Positions 1 through 8,283 are shown, numbered from the stretch's first letter. The stretch: DNA of 17,202 bases from Coemansia sp. RSA 922 (GCA_027577415.1 JANBQS010000472.1:1-17202), one strand, 5' to 3'. Notes: generated from the sequence alone by a model not told the origin. A program made the numbers and translations.

Positions 1-500
1 CACAATCTAATGACTCTTGCCTTGTTTGTTTGCTGGGCGACTGATATAATTCGAGAATTGCAGCTATTGTGTGCTGAGGATGGGCAGCTGTGGGCAATGA
101 ATAGTCGCCGGTGCTATTCCTCAGTAATCGTGAAGCGTCAGACTGAGGCTTTACTAGCAAGTCTGAAATATATATAAAAAAAACTCCCGCGCATTGTATG
201 AACAATACCGCCAATCCAAAAAAGAAAATCTACAGTGGCTTGTTGCTAGTGCGTGGTTAACAAAGGTGAAAGAGTGCAGGTGTAGGGACGCTTTCATTTT
301 TAGCGCAAAAAAAAAAACGGACCATGCTCTAATAGATATATTGACGATGGATATAGTACAGAAGCTTTGTGTGATTTGCTATTGACTGTTGTGGCAGCGT
401 ACTATCCTACCCCCTCTTCTTGGACCAATGCACTCCCTGCTTGTGGACTAGCCATACAGACAGAAGCAAAGAAATCGTATCTCTCTGTCGCTGGTGACAA
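1..500. other. No gene recognised
   Basis: I see no convincing coding region, RNA gene or repeat family here. The longest open frame on the plus strand (194-385) has no ATG start and no recognisable motif. The stretch is AT-rich with short A runs near 176-184 and 306-316. Confidence 0.5.
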
Positions 501-900
501 TTAGTGTGCGGATAAGGGGGATGGAGGCGATACTGAGGCTGGATAGGCGGTTTGGATAACAATGGCCTCGCATACGTTATTTGCTGAATCCAATATGCCC
601 GATTGAAAGTCTACAAAATAATACACCTGCACTGCATCGCAAAGTGTAGTATCTGTAAAATAGTGCACAGGAGGTGCCAAGCGAGCGCAAGGACATAGCG
701 CTGGGTTACTATCTGGTGCATAGACAGCGCCACTAATTGCATGGACTGATGCATGCTGGCGACTGCGCCGCCTAGTGGTAAACAACGCAACAGTTTCTCA
801 CGGCTATGTGGCTGAGATATCGCGATTGTATGCGCAAATAATAGAACACATAGACCGAGTACACTAAGCCTTCCGAATTTATTCTTAGCCTTGACAGCAT
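501..900 (-). pseudogene. Possible decayed or spliced small secreted protein
   Basis: The minus-strand frame ending at the stop at 501-503 has coding-like codon use and a Cys-containing, Pro-rich sequence (CPCARLAPP, then VYYFVDFQSGILDSA). It has no ATG and meets an in-frame TGA just upstream. In a neighbouring frame at about 810-880 there is a signal-peptide-like hydrophobic stretch (LGLCVLLFAHTIAIS). A 56-nt candidate intron at 746-801, with a GTGAGA donor and CAG acceptor, would join the two frames. No in-frame ATG precedes the hydrophobic stretch, so the gene would still lack a normal start. It may be a pseudogene, have an unseen first exon, or be coincidence. I do not recognise the protein. 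Confidence 0.25.
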
Positions 901-1103
901 AAAGAGGGATCTGCTGTGTATGTTTTGATATAGTGAGAGCATTGGCTCGGAGATGCTAACAATGTGACTGTTATTTGAATAAAGGCATTTTTATGCTAGC
1001 GGAGTGTGAAAAAATTTGGACGAATTAAGAACGTAGAGGCTAAAGTACGGATTGTGTAAATGAAAGTGTGGAATGCACCGCAAATCAGACCCGATTGAGC
1101 TGT

Positions 1104-1883
1104 CTATGGCTTGGGCAGGACGGTGTCGAGGAGGCAAGGAACCTGGTTCTCAAGGATGCTGGTGACAGCATCGATGGTGTTGTGGAGGTCCAGAGGCTGG
1201 CCCAAGAGACCCTTGACGAGGTTGTTGACAAGGTCAATGAGACCACCGCGGCCGTTGATTCCGGGGCTCTCGAGCAGGCCACCGACGCTGAAGAGGAGCT
1301 TGTCGACAAGCTGCTTTACGCCGTCAACAGTGGTAGAAAGGCCGAGCTTGTTGAGCAGAGGCGTGAGCGCAGAGATCTGGCCGGGGGTAACACCGCAGGC
1401 ATTGAGGTTGCCGCCATTGCCGCCGCCATTGCCACCACCGTTACCTCCACCACCGCCATTGCCACCACCGTTGCCACCGCCATTGCCACCACCGTTGCCG
1501 CCTCCGTTACCACCACCATTGCCTCCATTGCCACCACCGTTACCACCGCCGTTACCACCACCGTTACCACCGCCGTTACCACCACCATTGCCACCACCGT
1601 TACCACCGCCGTTACCACCACCATTGCCACCACCGTTACCACCGCCGTTACCACCACCATTGCCACCACCGTTACCGCCGCCATTGCCACCGCCGTTTCC
1701 ACCGCCATTGCCACCATGTCCACCGCCGTTACCACCGTGGCCGCCACCATAGCCGTCATCGTAGTCGCCGCCATAGTTACCAAGGCCGTAACGGTCTCCC
1801 TCAGGTTGACCGCGGAGGATCAGAGGAGAAGCGGCGGCAAACGTAGCCAGGAAAAGCGCAAACACAGACGATGAAACGCGCAT
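1104..1883 (-). CDS. Secreted Gly/Asn-repeat protein with two-Cys C-terminal domain
   Basis: This 259-residue protein starts at the ATG at 1883, which immediately gives a signal peptide (about residues 1-19, MRVSSSVFALFLATFAAAS). The longer open frame upstream has no ATG. Residues about 20-40 are a short mature N-terminus (LILRGQPEGDRYGLG). Residues about 41-160 are low complexity, built mainly of NGGG units with some GGH. Residues about 162-259 form a helical-looking domain with Cys163 and Cys250, beginning CGVTPGQISALTPL and ending QVPCLLDTVLPKP. The same domain occurs in the neighbouring gene at 3083-3772, so the two are paralogues. The two conserved cysteines could form a disulphide. A cell-wall, matrix or surface role is inferred from the architecture only. 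I do not recognise a named family. It is not an obvious HsbA or hydrophobin, since it lacks the eight-Cys pattern. Confidence 0.88.
   Translation of the reverse strand: MRVSSSVFALFLATFAAASPLILRGQPEGDRYGLGNYGGDYDDGYGGGHGGNGGGHGGNGGGNGGGNGGGNGGGNGGGNGGGNGGGNGGGNGGGNGGGNGGGNGGGNGGGNGGGNGGGNGGNGGGNGGGNGGGNGGGNGGGNGGGGGNGGGNGGGNGGNLNACGVTPGQISALTPLLNKLGLSTTVDGVKQLVDKLLFSVGGLLESPGINGRGGLIDLVNNLVKGLLGQPLDLHNTIDAVTSILENQVPCLLDTVLPKP
1404..1760 (-). repeat. Coding minisatellite, about 12-bp units (NGGG)
   Basis: This is a tandem array of units of roughly 12 bp that read Asn-Gly-Gly-Gly on the minus strand. On the plus strand it appears as runs of CCACCG/CCATTGCCA. It encodes the linker of the secreted protein. 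Synonymous variation between units is low, so the array probably changes length easily. Long open frames on both strands here are a by-product of the repeat. Confidence 0.9.
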
Positions 1884-2035
1884 GGTTAATAATAAAAGAG
1901 AGAGATAAGTTTGCGAAGTTGTTTGTAAAGTTAGGATAAAGGAAGAGAGAGTAGCAGGAAGGGAGGGAAAGATGAAGGCTGCAAAGCTGATAAGAACCAA
2001 ATCTTGAGTGAGTGAAACTGGGACTGCTGGTCTAC

Positions 2036-2217
2036 TTTTTTATATGCATCATATTTTTTTTTCAGTCCAGACTGACAAGGAAATTTCCCCTCCCTCACCA
2101 AACAAAAAAATAAGCCATTTACAAGCACTGTGGAATACTATTGCTGTACTGACATGCACAGCAAAACTCAAGCTTTGAAAATGTCCATACTTTTTTGCTG
2201 CTGCTGCTTCCAAACAA
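2036..2217 (-). promoter_or_regulatory. Promoter of the GGN-repeat secreted protein
   Basis: A TATA-like element (TATAAAAAA on the minus strand, 2036-2044) lies about 155 nt upstream of the ATG. Further upstream, in order on the plus strand, are CAGTCCAGACT (2063-2073), AGGAAAT (2078-2084), ACAAGCACTG (2121-2130), a CTG-repeat stretch (about 2197-2208) and CCAAACAA (about 2210-2217). The paralogue's promoter carries matching modules in the same order, which supports function. Confidence 0.55.
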
Positions 2218-3082
2218 AAAAAAACAATATATATTTCACGGCACATTCAGAATAAAGAATGTCAGTGAAAAACGGCTAGGTAAACAGGGGCCAGCCACTT
2301 GCCGAGAATAACCATTGTCTAAAATTTATTTCTTCAAACGGCCAAGCCTGGTATGTGGCACACGCAAGCATGCTATTGGGATCCATCTTGAAAGAAAAAA
2401 GCCACTTGTTTCTCAATATTAGACAATGAAGACTGCATATGTTTCGTGCATGATTCTTGCTTTCGAGCTGCTCTAACAATAGAAAGACCAAGCTATTTTT
2501 TACCTCTCTCTTTCTATCCGAAAAATGAGGCTTTTGTTTACACGGTCTGACAAGTGTGTCAGCATATCAGACAATATCTGTTGAATGTGCAGGTTAAAAA
2601 TTCGTAAACAAAAGCCACATTGAATAGCCTTCTTATAACAATCTGGTCAGATTGGCTCATTTCTTCAAAGATACAAAAGCGAACACCTCCCCTCTTTTCC
2701 TTTAGCGAGTATTGTGAGGAAGCGGGCTTCATGGTGTGGGTAGACCAAAACAAAAAAAGCAACAAATAATATTTTTTGCCATCCAATTCGGCTACTAAAT
2801 GGGCCTAGAACAATACTAACTGCAAATAGTGGCTTTTGTTGTGATGCCCTGTGAGTAGGTCCCAATTTCAGGCCCACATCACCCCCAAAAACCGACAACT
2901 TTGTTTATTGGCGCCACAGCAAGCAATGTTGATTAATCATGCAGATTTAGAAACATGCAGATAGTTAAAGTAAACAAAGATATAATAAAAATCAATACGA
3001 ATAATAATAATAAAAGCTATCCATCCATCGAGGAGGATAATATAATGTGTAAAAAGAAATAAGGATAAAGAAAAATAATTGC
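2218..3082. promoter_or_regulatory. AT-rich intergenic region with forkhead-like site cluster
   Basis: There is no convincing gene in this spacer between the two secreted-protein genes. The open frames here have no recognisable motif. It does contain four exact GTAAACA motifs, at 2280-2286 (+), 2535-2541 (-), 2604-2610 (+) and 2970-2976 (+), plus ATAAACA at 2902-2908 (-). All fit the forkhead consensus RYAAACA. AAAAGCCAC also recurs near 2396, 2611 and (reversed) 2829. These may be distal elements of the gene at 1104-1883. Confidence 0.35.
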
Positions 3083-3772
3083 TTATGGCGATGGCAGGAG
3101 AGTGTCAAGGAGGCAAGGAACCTGCTTATAAAGGATGCTAGTAACCGAGTCAATAGCAGGCTTAAGGTTAAGGCCGCCGAGACCAAGGCTGGCAACAAGG
3201 GTATCGACGACGTTGAGCAGCGAAGTGACAGCGCTCTCCTGGAGAGTATCACCTAGAAGATCAGTGATCTGCTTGGTCAAGTGCTTGAGGTCAGCGACAG
3301 TTCTGGTCAGCTTGAGCTCCTCGACAAGTGGAGTGAGCGCAGAGACCTGTCCGGGCTTCAGACCGCAGTTGGAGGCAGTGCCGACGGGACCGGCTGCTGG
3401 GGCATTACCACCATTGTTTCCGCTGCCGTTGGATCCGTTGCCGTTCGAACCATTACCATTCGAGCCGTTGTTGCCATTTCCGTTACCGTTGTTCGATCCG
3501 GTGTTGCCGCTTCCGTTGGAGCCGTTACCGTTGCCATTGGAGCCATTGCCATTACCGTTATTGCCGTTTCCATTACCGTTATTGCCATTTCCATTTCCAT
3601 TACCGTTTCCATTACCATTGCCGTGGGGGTAGGTCGAGCCAGGGTAGGTAGCGCCAGGGAAGACAACAGGGGGCAAGATGACAACACCAGTGTTACCGCC
3701 GTAGTTAGCGGTAGGAGCAGCCGCGGCGCAGGCAGCGAGAGCGAGGAGAGTGATGGCGGAGATGTAACGCAT
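3083..3772 (-). CDS. Secreted Asn-Gly-repeat protein with two-Cys C-terminal domain
   Basis: This 229-residue protein starts at the ATG at 3772. It has a signal peptide of about 19 residues (MRYISAITLLALAACAAAA), a short N-terminal segment rich in Pro and Tyr, and an NG/SNG low-complexity linker at residues about 51-121. The C-terminal domain, residues about 135-229, has Cys136 and Cys220. It shares PGQxSALTPL near its start and QVPCLLDT near its end with the protein at 1104-1883. The domains align over their full length, while the linkers are unrelated in unit. This points to a duplication in which the repeat was replaced or regrown. The cellular role is unknown. Secretion and a structural or surface function are inferred from the layout. 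Confidence 0.88.
   Translation of the reverse strand: MRYISAITLLALAACAAAAPTANYGGNTGVVILPPVVFPGATYPGSTYPHGNGNGNGNGNGNGNNGNGNGNNGNGNGSNGNGNGSNGSGNTGSNNGNGNGNNGSNGNGSNGNGSNGSGNNGGNAPAAGPVGTASNCGLKPGQVSALTPLVEELKLTRTVADLKHLTKQITDLLGDTLQESAVTSLLNVVDTLVASLGLGGLNLKPAIDSVTSILYKQVPCLLDTLLPSP
3408..3622 (-). repeat. Coding 6-9-bp repeat (NG / SNG / NNG)
   Basis: The minus strand reads as repeated Asn-Gly with interspersed Ser and extra Asn. The plus strand shows repeated CCATTACCG and CCGTTGCCA variants. It encodes the linker of the secreted protein at 3083-3772. The unit differs from that of the neighbouring paralogue. Confidence 0.85.
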
Positions 3773-3907
3773 TGTAAAGGCGGGATCGAGGATGGTTGCT
3801 TGAAAAGGGTAAAAGGGGGAAGTGCTGGTATAGGCTGATGTAGAGGAGATGGGAAAGGCTGAGTATGCTGAGATAGTTTTTGTCTAGAGTTCCCTGGTGG
3901 CATGGTC

Positions 3908-4212
3908 CTTTTATATTACAAAAAAGTTGTGTTTCCAGTAGACATTTTCCTGACCAGTTCAGACTAGTATGCAGGAAATGCACATTTCTCTGTATGAAAA
4001 AAAGCTTATTCATTGTTCATCACACTTAACAAAGGTTTTACTGCGAGTACGCGTATAATGGTCTGGAATATGGCCACAGGCAAGTTCATTAAAAAATTTA
4101 TTTACAAGGTATTGTTCAGCATGGCCATGTGCACAGATAAAGACAAGCACTGATATGTAGCTAGACAATATGTTTTCTGGTGCTACGGCTGCTGCTACTA
4201 GCCGCCAAACAA
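3908..4212 (-). promoter_or_regulatory. Promoter of the NG-repeat secreted protein
   Basis: A TATA element (TATAAAAG on the minus strand, 3908-3915) lies about 140 nt upstream of the ATG. Further upstream on the plus strand are CAGTTCAGACT (3955-3965), AGGAAAT (3973-3979), ACAAGCACTG (4143-4152), a CTG-repeat stretch (4187-4196) and CCAAACAA (4205-4212). Order and orientation match the promoter of the paralogue at 1104-1883. The small open frame 4010-4216 lies inside this region and is probably not a gene. Confidence 0.55.
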
Positions 4213-4471
4213 ACATAGCACATGGGAAAAATACATTACTGCGTCATAGTTGGATTGTGGTCTGTATTCAGGGAGGAGGGAGTACAGGGATAAGCTCTAG
4301 TACTGAATTGTGTTTTTGGACACGGGTCCACTAGCAGATACTGAAACCTTGTAGTTTTCAATTAGCCTCTTTCCTTTGCACAGTAGCAAAATCAATATAA
4401 GCCAAAGGTGAAACAATGTACAAGGTTGAGAATAAAATAGATACGTGTATCATAAAACAGTAATAAAAAAT

Positions 4472-6628
4472 TTAGACGCTGCAGTCAGTACCAACAAAGG
4501 GAGAAAATTCGCCAAAGAACTCATAGTCATCGCCACCCCAATATCTGACATGCGAAATATACTCGCGCAACTCAACGTAGAGCCAGACCTTGTAGAGATT
4601 CCAAGTAGTAGAGTGTACACCCTGCGGCCACGAAGACAATTCATTCTTCGCCTCCTCCTTGAGCCAAGTTCTCAACATAGGCAAGGCGACTCGCAAGATG
4701 TCCGACTCGGGGTCCAATCGCCGCCCGATCCCCTCCAGAATAAACATAGCCATGATGATGTTTATAAAGTCAGGCGCCAACCTCACATGATGCAATCGTA
4801 CGGCATTCATAACCGGTGCAAAGATCTCGGAGAAGGTGAGTTTGGAGAGTTGGAACGAGACCTCTCGGACCTTGAGAATTATGTCTTGGATGCGCAAAAC
4901 GAACACGTCCGGGTTTATCACCAAGTCGGGTGTCAGACAACGGTCGATCATTAGATGGCCGGCACGCTTACCGTCGAATGTACAGACGGCCTCGAATAAA
5001 TCGATAAAGTTACGGCGGTTAATGCTGTCCAATAGTGTTACTAGCCCGCAGTCCAAGAATACGAGTGAAGGCGTAAATCCGTTTCGGTACAAATACCGCG
5101 TGTACTCGTGGATCTGATCGCTCATTTGCTGAGCCGTGATATGGCCCGACTCGTGGTCGCTCAAGATACTACGGATATTCGTATGTGCCTCAGACGATGT
5201 TGGCAGCGGGACCTGTTGCATCAGGCGCTTTCTCCGGTTGAAGGGCGACATGTCGAAAAAGTCCTCCACAAAGCGATCCAGCGGCGTGCCGTAGCCAGGA
5301 TGCGTCAGATCGACCATGATATTGCCGGGATGGAGATCAGCATGGACAAAGTTGTCGTATATAAGCATATGCAGAAAGGCGTCCAGACCCTTAGACCCGA
5401 TCTCCTTATCAAACACGGTATGCCCACTGGTATCCAAAAAGGCGCGCAATGGCACACCATCCTGGTAGCTCTCGACTAACACGTTGGGCGAGTTCAGCGG
5501 CAGGCCATAGCGAGCGACTCGCGGGAAAGCTACTCCCGAGCGGCTGGCAAAGTTGGCAGTAAAGCGCTGGATATGCTGCGACTCGATGCGCAAGTCTACT
5601 TGAGACTCCATCATGGCGCCAAAGATAGCGACTTCGTCCGGCAGGCTCAGCCACCGCATGCCAGGCAATGCGCCCAGCACACTGGCGCCCCACTTCATAA
5701 TACGCAAGTCGCGGCGGATTTTGCGCTCGACGCCAGGATGCAAAACCTTGACAGCAACGTCCGGGCTACGACGCAGGGCATCTGCCACGTCCTTCTGCCC
5801 CGAATCGCCTGCCGAAAGACGGTCAATGAACGCGGGAGAGAATCGAGCGTGATGGACTTGGGCTACAGCGCCAGCACCCAGTGGCCGGTCGTCAAATGAC
5901 GAGAATACTGAGGAGATGTCGGAGACGCCAAAGGCATGCGCAATCATGCGCTTGGATAGGGATGCCGCATGCGGTTTGTTGCTGTCGTGCAGGCGGCCTA
6001 GTTCCTGGCACAGCTGGGCGGCAAATAGGTCGGTGCGGCTGGCTGCCCACTGCGATAGCTTGACAAACGTAGGGCCCGCACAAGACATTTGCCTGCGCAA
6101 CAGTCTGTACCACCACAGCGCGCCCATTCGCTCGCCGTCTTTGTCGGCATTGCGAGCCCCAAACCACATGACAGGGTAGGTCAGCACGAGGGGCGCAAAG
6201 TATAGGAAAAGCTCGCCACACCGTGCAATGGTCAGCAGTACTTCCAGCACGCCGTCGACAACTGCTACGCGGAACACGAAGAGCGCCCCACTCTTCAGCC
6301 GACGAAAGAACCTAACAAGCGTGTTATCTGCTGTTGTGTCCTCGGCGGAGTCAGTCATAAAACTAGTATCTTCTTTGATATCCAACGCCATGGTATCATT
6401 TGGGCTCTTTTTCGAGTGTGGAGTGCGTGTGAGCCAAGCGACTGTCCCTCCAGCAAGCGTCAATGCGCCAAGAACCGCACCCGTCCGCACTGGCCAGCCA
6501 TGCTTTGCACTTGGTACTCCAGCGCTGCTGAACAGTCGACGGGCACTATGGCGCCGCAGCACGAGCCCAAGGCGGCCACGGATCGGTGTTATTCCCAGCA
6601 GTCCAGCCAGGTGGCCGGTCCGCAGCAT
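4472..6628 (-). CDS. CQD1: ADCK2/Cqd1-like mitochondrial UbiB/ABC1 family kinase-fold protein
   Basis: This 718-residue protein belongs to the ABC1/ADCK/UbiB atypical kinase family. The N-terminus is Arg-rich and ends in RRLFSSAG (about 30-37), a good mitochondrial presequence. Hydrophobic segments lie at about 50-66 and 140-156. Visible motifs are a KxGQ-like K190-L-S-Q193, the family's Ala/Gly-rich loop PLGAGAVAQVHHA (249-261), the VAVK lysine K294, a helix-C glutamate near E349, catalytic HADLHPGN (429-436), and DCG (526-528) in place of DFG. About 85 residues are inserted between HADLHPGN and DCG. A C-terminal LEGIGRRLDPESDIL segment is typical of the ADCK2 branch. Family members act in mitochondrial coenzyme Q and lipid homeostasis, and the yeast ADCK2-like member is Cqd1. 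The KxGQ glycine is Ser here. Family membership is very sure; the subgroup and symbol are likely but not proven. Confidence 0.9.
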   Translation of the reverse strand: MLRTGHLAGLLGITPIRGRLGLVLRRHSARRLFSSAGVPSAKHGWPVRTGAVLGALTLAGGTVAWLTRTPHSKKSPNDTMALDIKEDTSFMTDSAEDTTADNTLVRFFRRLKSGALFVFRVAVVDGVLEVLLTIARCGELFLYFAPLVLTYPVMWFGARNADKDGERMGALWWYRLLRRQMSCAGPTFVKLSQWAASRTDLFAAQLCQELGRLHDSNKPHAASLSKRMIAHAFGVSDISSVFSSFDDRPLGAGAVAQVHHARFSPAFIDRLSAGDSGQKDVADALRRSPDVAVKVLHPGVERKIRRDLRIMKWGASVLGALPGMRWLSLPDEVAIFGAMMESQVDLRIESQHIQRFTANFASRSGVAFPRVARYGLPLNSPNVLVESYQDGVPLRAFLDTSGHTVFDKEIGSKGLDAFLHMLIYDNFVHADLHPGNIMVDLTHPGYGTPLDRFVEDFFDMSPFNRRKRLMQQVPLPTSSEAHTNIRSILSDHESGHITAQQMSDQIHEYTRYLYRNGFTPSLVFLDCGLVTLLDSINRRNFIDLFEAVCTFDGKRAGHLMIDRCLTPDLVINPDVFVLRIQDIILKVREVSFQLSKLTFSEIFAPVMNAVRLHHVRLAPDFINIIMAMFILEGIGRRLDPESDILRVALPMLRTWLKEEAKNELSSWPQGVHSTTWNLYKVWLYVELREYISHVRYWGGDDYEFFGEFSPFVGTDCSV

Positions 6629-7057
6629 GTAGGTTTATGTTAGGCGCTCCAGCGCGAGTATACTAGCGTAGAATATACAGCAGTGTAATTTACAAAATAA
6701 AAGCAATAGCAATTCCAAAAAGCGTACAGGTAAAAAAGGGCGACTCGTTCGTTCTCGCATTATCGTCATCCGTTTGCCTCCACATCATGTGACCTTAACC
6801 TGGATCAATCCATCCACTTGCGCTACGATGAAAAAATTTTATTCGCTCAGGGGCTTGATCCTTGAAAAGCAGCTAGGGGTTGCTCACTTTTCTTTAGCGA
6901 TATATTTTTTTCTTCATATTTTCATAAAACTGCGTAGAGGTAACAAATTTCTTAATGTGGCGTGCAACGGAGCCATGTTCTTTACGAGAACCCACCCCTC
7001 ACTGATCCCACATAGCTTATATTATCTATTATAGCGTGACAGACGAACAATACAAAT
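6629..7057. promoter_or_regulatory. Divergent promoter region between the kinase and the first TFIIB paralogue
   Basis: This 429-nt spacer separates divergently transcribed genes, so it probably holds both promoters. An open frame at 6774-7034 has no ATG start and no motif. I see no clear TATA box for either gene. Confidence 0.4.
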
Positions 7058-8008
7058 ATGCCATCCACAGAGATAGCGGTACAACAACAGCAGAGTCACC
7101 ATATGACATTACTGTGTCCAGACTGCCATGGCTCAAGTATTGTACAGGACTTTAGTACGGGTGATCTATTATGCGCAGACTGCAATACGCCGGTTGGCGA
7201 TCGACTAGTAGACTCGCGCAGCGAATGGCGTCGGCGGCGAGCTCAAAAGACCGATGACAGCAATAGCGATAGCAGTGCCACAGGTAGTCCTTTGGCTAGG
7301 GCGGCAAATGGAGTAGGTCTGTTGCGTGCGAAAAAGAGCAGAAACGCAAAAGCTCGCGCTGTAGAACAGCGACACGAGGAGACGCTAGAACGGGGGCTGG
7401 AGCAAATCTCTGCCATGTGTCTGGCAATGGACGTACCGCGATCAATCGAATCAGCTTCATGTGAGTACTATCGCCGAGTAGAGTCTGGCGGCTTGCATCG
7501 GGGCAAAAACCAAGACGCAATCACTGCTACTTGCGTGTTTCTGGCTTGTCGGCAACAGGCTGTTCCGCGCACATTCAAGGAGCTTTGTGCTTTAACTAGG
7601 GTGCCGCGCAAGGATATTGGTCGTATGTTCAAGTATTTGAAGGACAAACTGGGTGCTGCCGATACTGCTGCCATGTCGTCCGATGATCTGATGACTCGGT
7701 ATTGCGCTAATCTGTCGCTGCTGGAAACGGCTCAGGAATGCGCTATATTGCTCGGGAGGATGGCTAGGGAGCGGGACACCTTGGCTGGGAAGAGCCCCGT
7801 GTCTGTCGCTGGTGCTTGTATCTATATGGCTTCGCATTTGGTCGCCCAGCCACGTGATGCCCGCGTTATCTCGCATGTTGCTGGAGTTAGCGAGGTCACT
7901 ATCAAAAACTCGTACAAGCTGCTGTATGCAGATCGCGCCTTGCTTTTATCTAGCCAGATCTTGGCCGTTGACCCGGCCGCATCAATAGCCAACCTGCCTA
8001 TCCCCTAG
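7058..8008 (+). CDS. TFIIB-like protein 1 (degenerate B-reader)
   Basis: This 316-residue member of the TFIIB family is the first of three in tandem. The N-terminal zinc ribbon is intact (Cys20, Cys23, Cys39, Cys42) and is followed by GDRLVDSRSEWR. Two cyclin repeats follow. The first includes FLACRQ, PRTFKELCAL and KDIGRMFKYLK (about 161-195). The second includes GKSPVSVAGACIYMASH and AGVSEVTIKNSYKLLY (about 244-290). TFIIB bridges TBP-bound promoter DNA and RNA polymerase II. The B-reader/linker block, DPSRVG in the two sister genes, is missing here; residues about 59-100 are Ser/Asp- and Arg/Lys-rich instead. At the human V283/R286 BRE-contact positions it has V280 and K283. It may be a specialised or regulatory TFIIB. 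Brf1 is unlikely given the short, TFIIB-like layout. The start is the first ATG and gives the usual short N-terminus. Confidence 0.93.
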   Translation: MPSTEIAVQQQQSHHMTLLCPDCHGSSIVQDFSTGDLLCADCNTPVGDRLVDSRSEWRRRRAQKTDDSNSDSSATGSPLARAANGVGLLRAKKSRNAKARAVEQRHEETLERGLEQISAMCLAMDVPRSIESASCEYYRRVESGGLHRGKNQDAITATCVFLACRQQAVPRTFKELCALTRVPRKDIGRMFKYLKDKLGAADTAAMSSDDLMTRYCANLSLLETAQECAILLGRMARERDTLAGKSPVSVAGACIYMASHLVAQPRDARVISHVAGVSEVTIKNSYKLLYADRALLLSSQILAVDPAASIANLPIP

Positions 8009-8037
8009 AACTTATACATGTACTTGGTATCAATAGT

Positions 8038-8043
8038 AATAAA
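8038..8043 (+). terminator. Candidate polyadenylation signal AATAAA
   Basis: AATAAA lies 30 nt after the stop codon of the first TFIIB-like gene, in the expected place for its mRNA 3' end. Confidence 0.4.
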
Positions 8044-8240
8044 TCGAATTAAATCAAAAAGCCACAGAGTAGATTAATTATATACCTCCGCAGCAGCCAA
8101 TTTCAAAGCCACCATCATAAAAGCTGACTTATTTTCACCACTTCATCTCTTCTTTCCTTTGGCATTTTCGTAAGGTACTAACAGTTTCATATAAAAAAGA
8201 AAGAACAAACCCCGTCGTCTATTCTTGACCCAAGTCCTTT

Positions 8241-8259
8241 ATTTTATTTTATTTTATTT
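8241..8259 (+). repeat. ATTTT microsatellite upstream of TFIIB-like protein 2
   Basis: Almost four direct copies of ATTTT lie 25-43 nt upstream of the ATG of the second TFIIB-like gene, in its likely 5' UTR or core promoter. Confidence 0.7.
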
Positions 8260-8283
8260 CACACTCGCTATCAAGACAATATC

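Noticed and set aside
194..385. 63-codon open frame near the left edge
   Set aside because: It has no ATG start, poor codon character and no motif.
1404..1760. CRISPR-like regular repeats
   Set aside because: The units are about 12 bp without spacers, lie inside a coding region and encode NGGG; the organism is a eukaryote.
1068..1874. Long open frames on the plus strand and in other frames over the GGN-repeat gene (Ala/Thr- or Pro/Leu-rich)
   Set aside because: They are shadows of a triplet-based repeat that has no stops in several frames. They lack sensible starts and known domains, while the minus-strand frame has a signal peptide and a paralogue.
2049..2898. Several 65-80-codon frames in the intergenic region
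   Set aside because: Most lack ATG, none has a recognisable domain and codon use is not coding-like.
3135..3838. Open frames on the plus strand over the NG-repeat gene
   Set aside because: They are repeat shadows with Pro/Leu or Val/Ile/Thr monotony; the minus-strand gene explains the region.
4010..4216. 68-codon ATG-led frame on the minus strand
   Set aside because: It lies within the promoter of the NG-repeat gene, overlaps the shared promoter modules and shows no motif or coding bias.
4445..6643. Plus-strand frames opposite the ADCK2-like gene
   Set aside because: They are short antisense shadows of one continuous 718-codon gene with clear family motifs.
6774..7034. 86-codon frame upstream of TFIIB-like protein 1
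   Set aside because: It starts at TTG, is rich in Phe and Leu from AT-rich DNA, and sits in a divergent promoter.
7058..8008. TFIIB-like protein 1 as the Pol III factor Brf1
   Set aside because: At 316 residues it lacks the long C-terminal Brf region, and its cyclin repeats resemble the neighbouring TFIIB copies.
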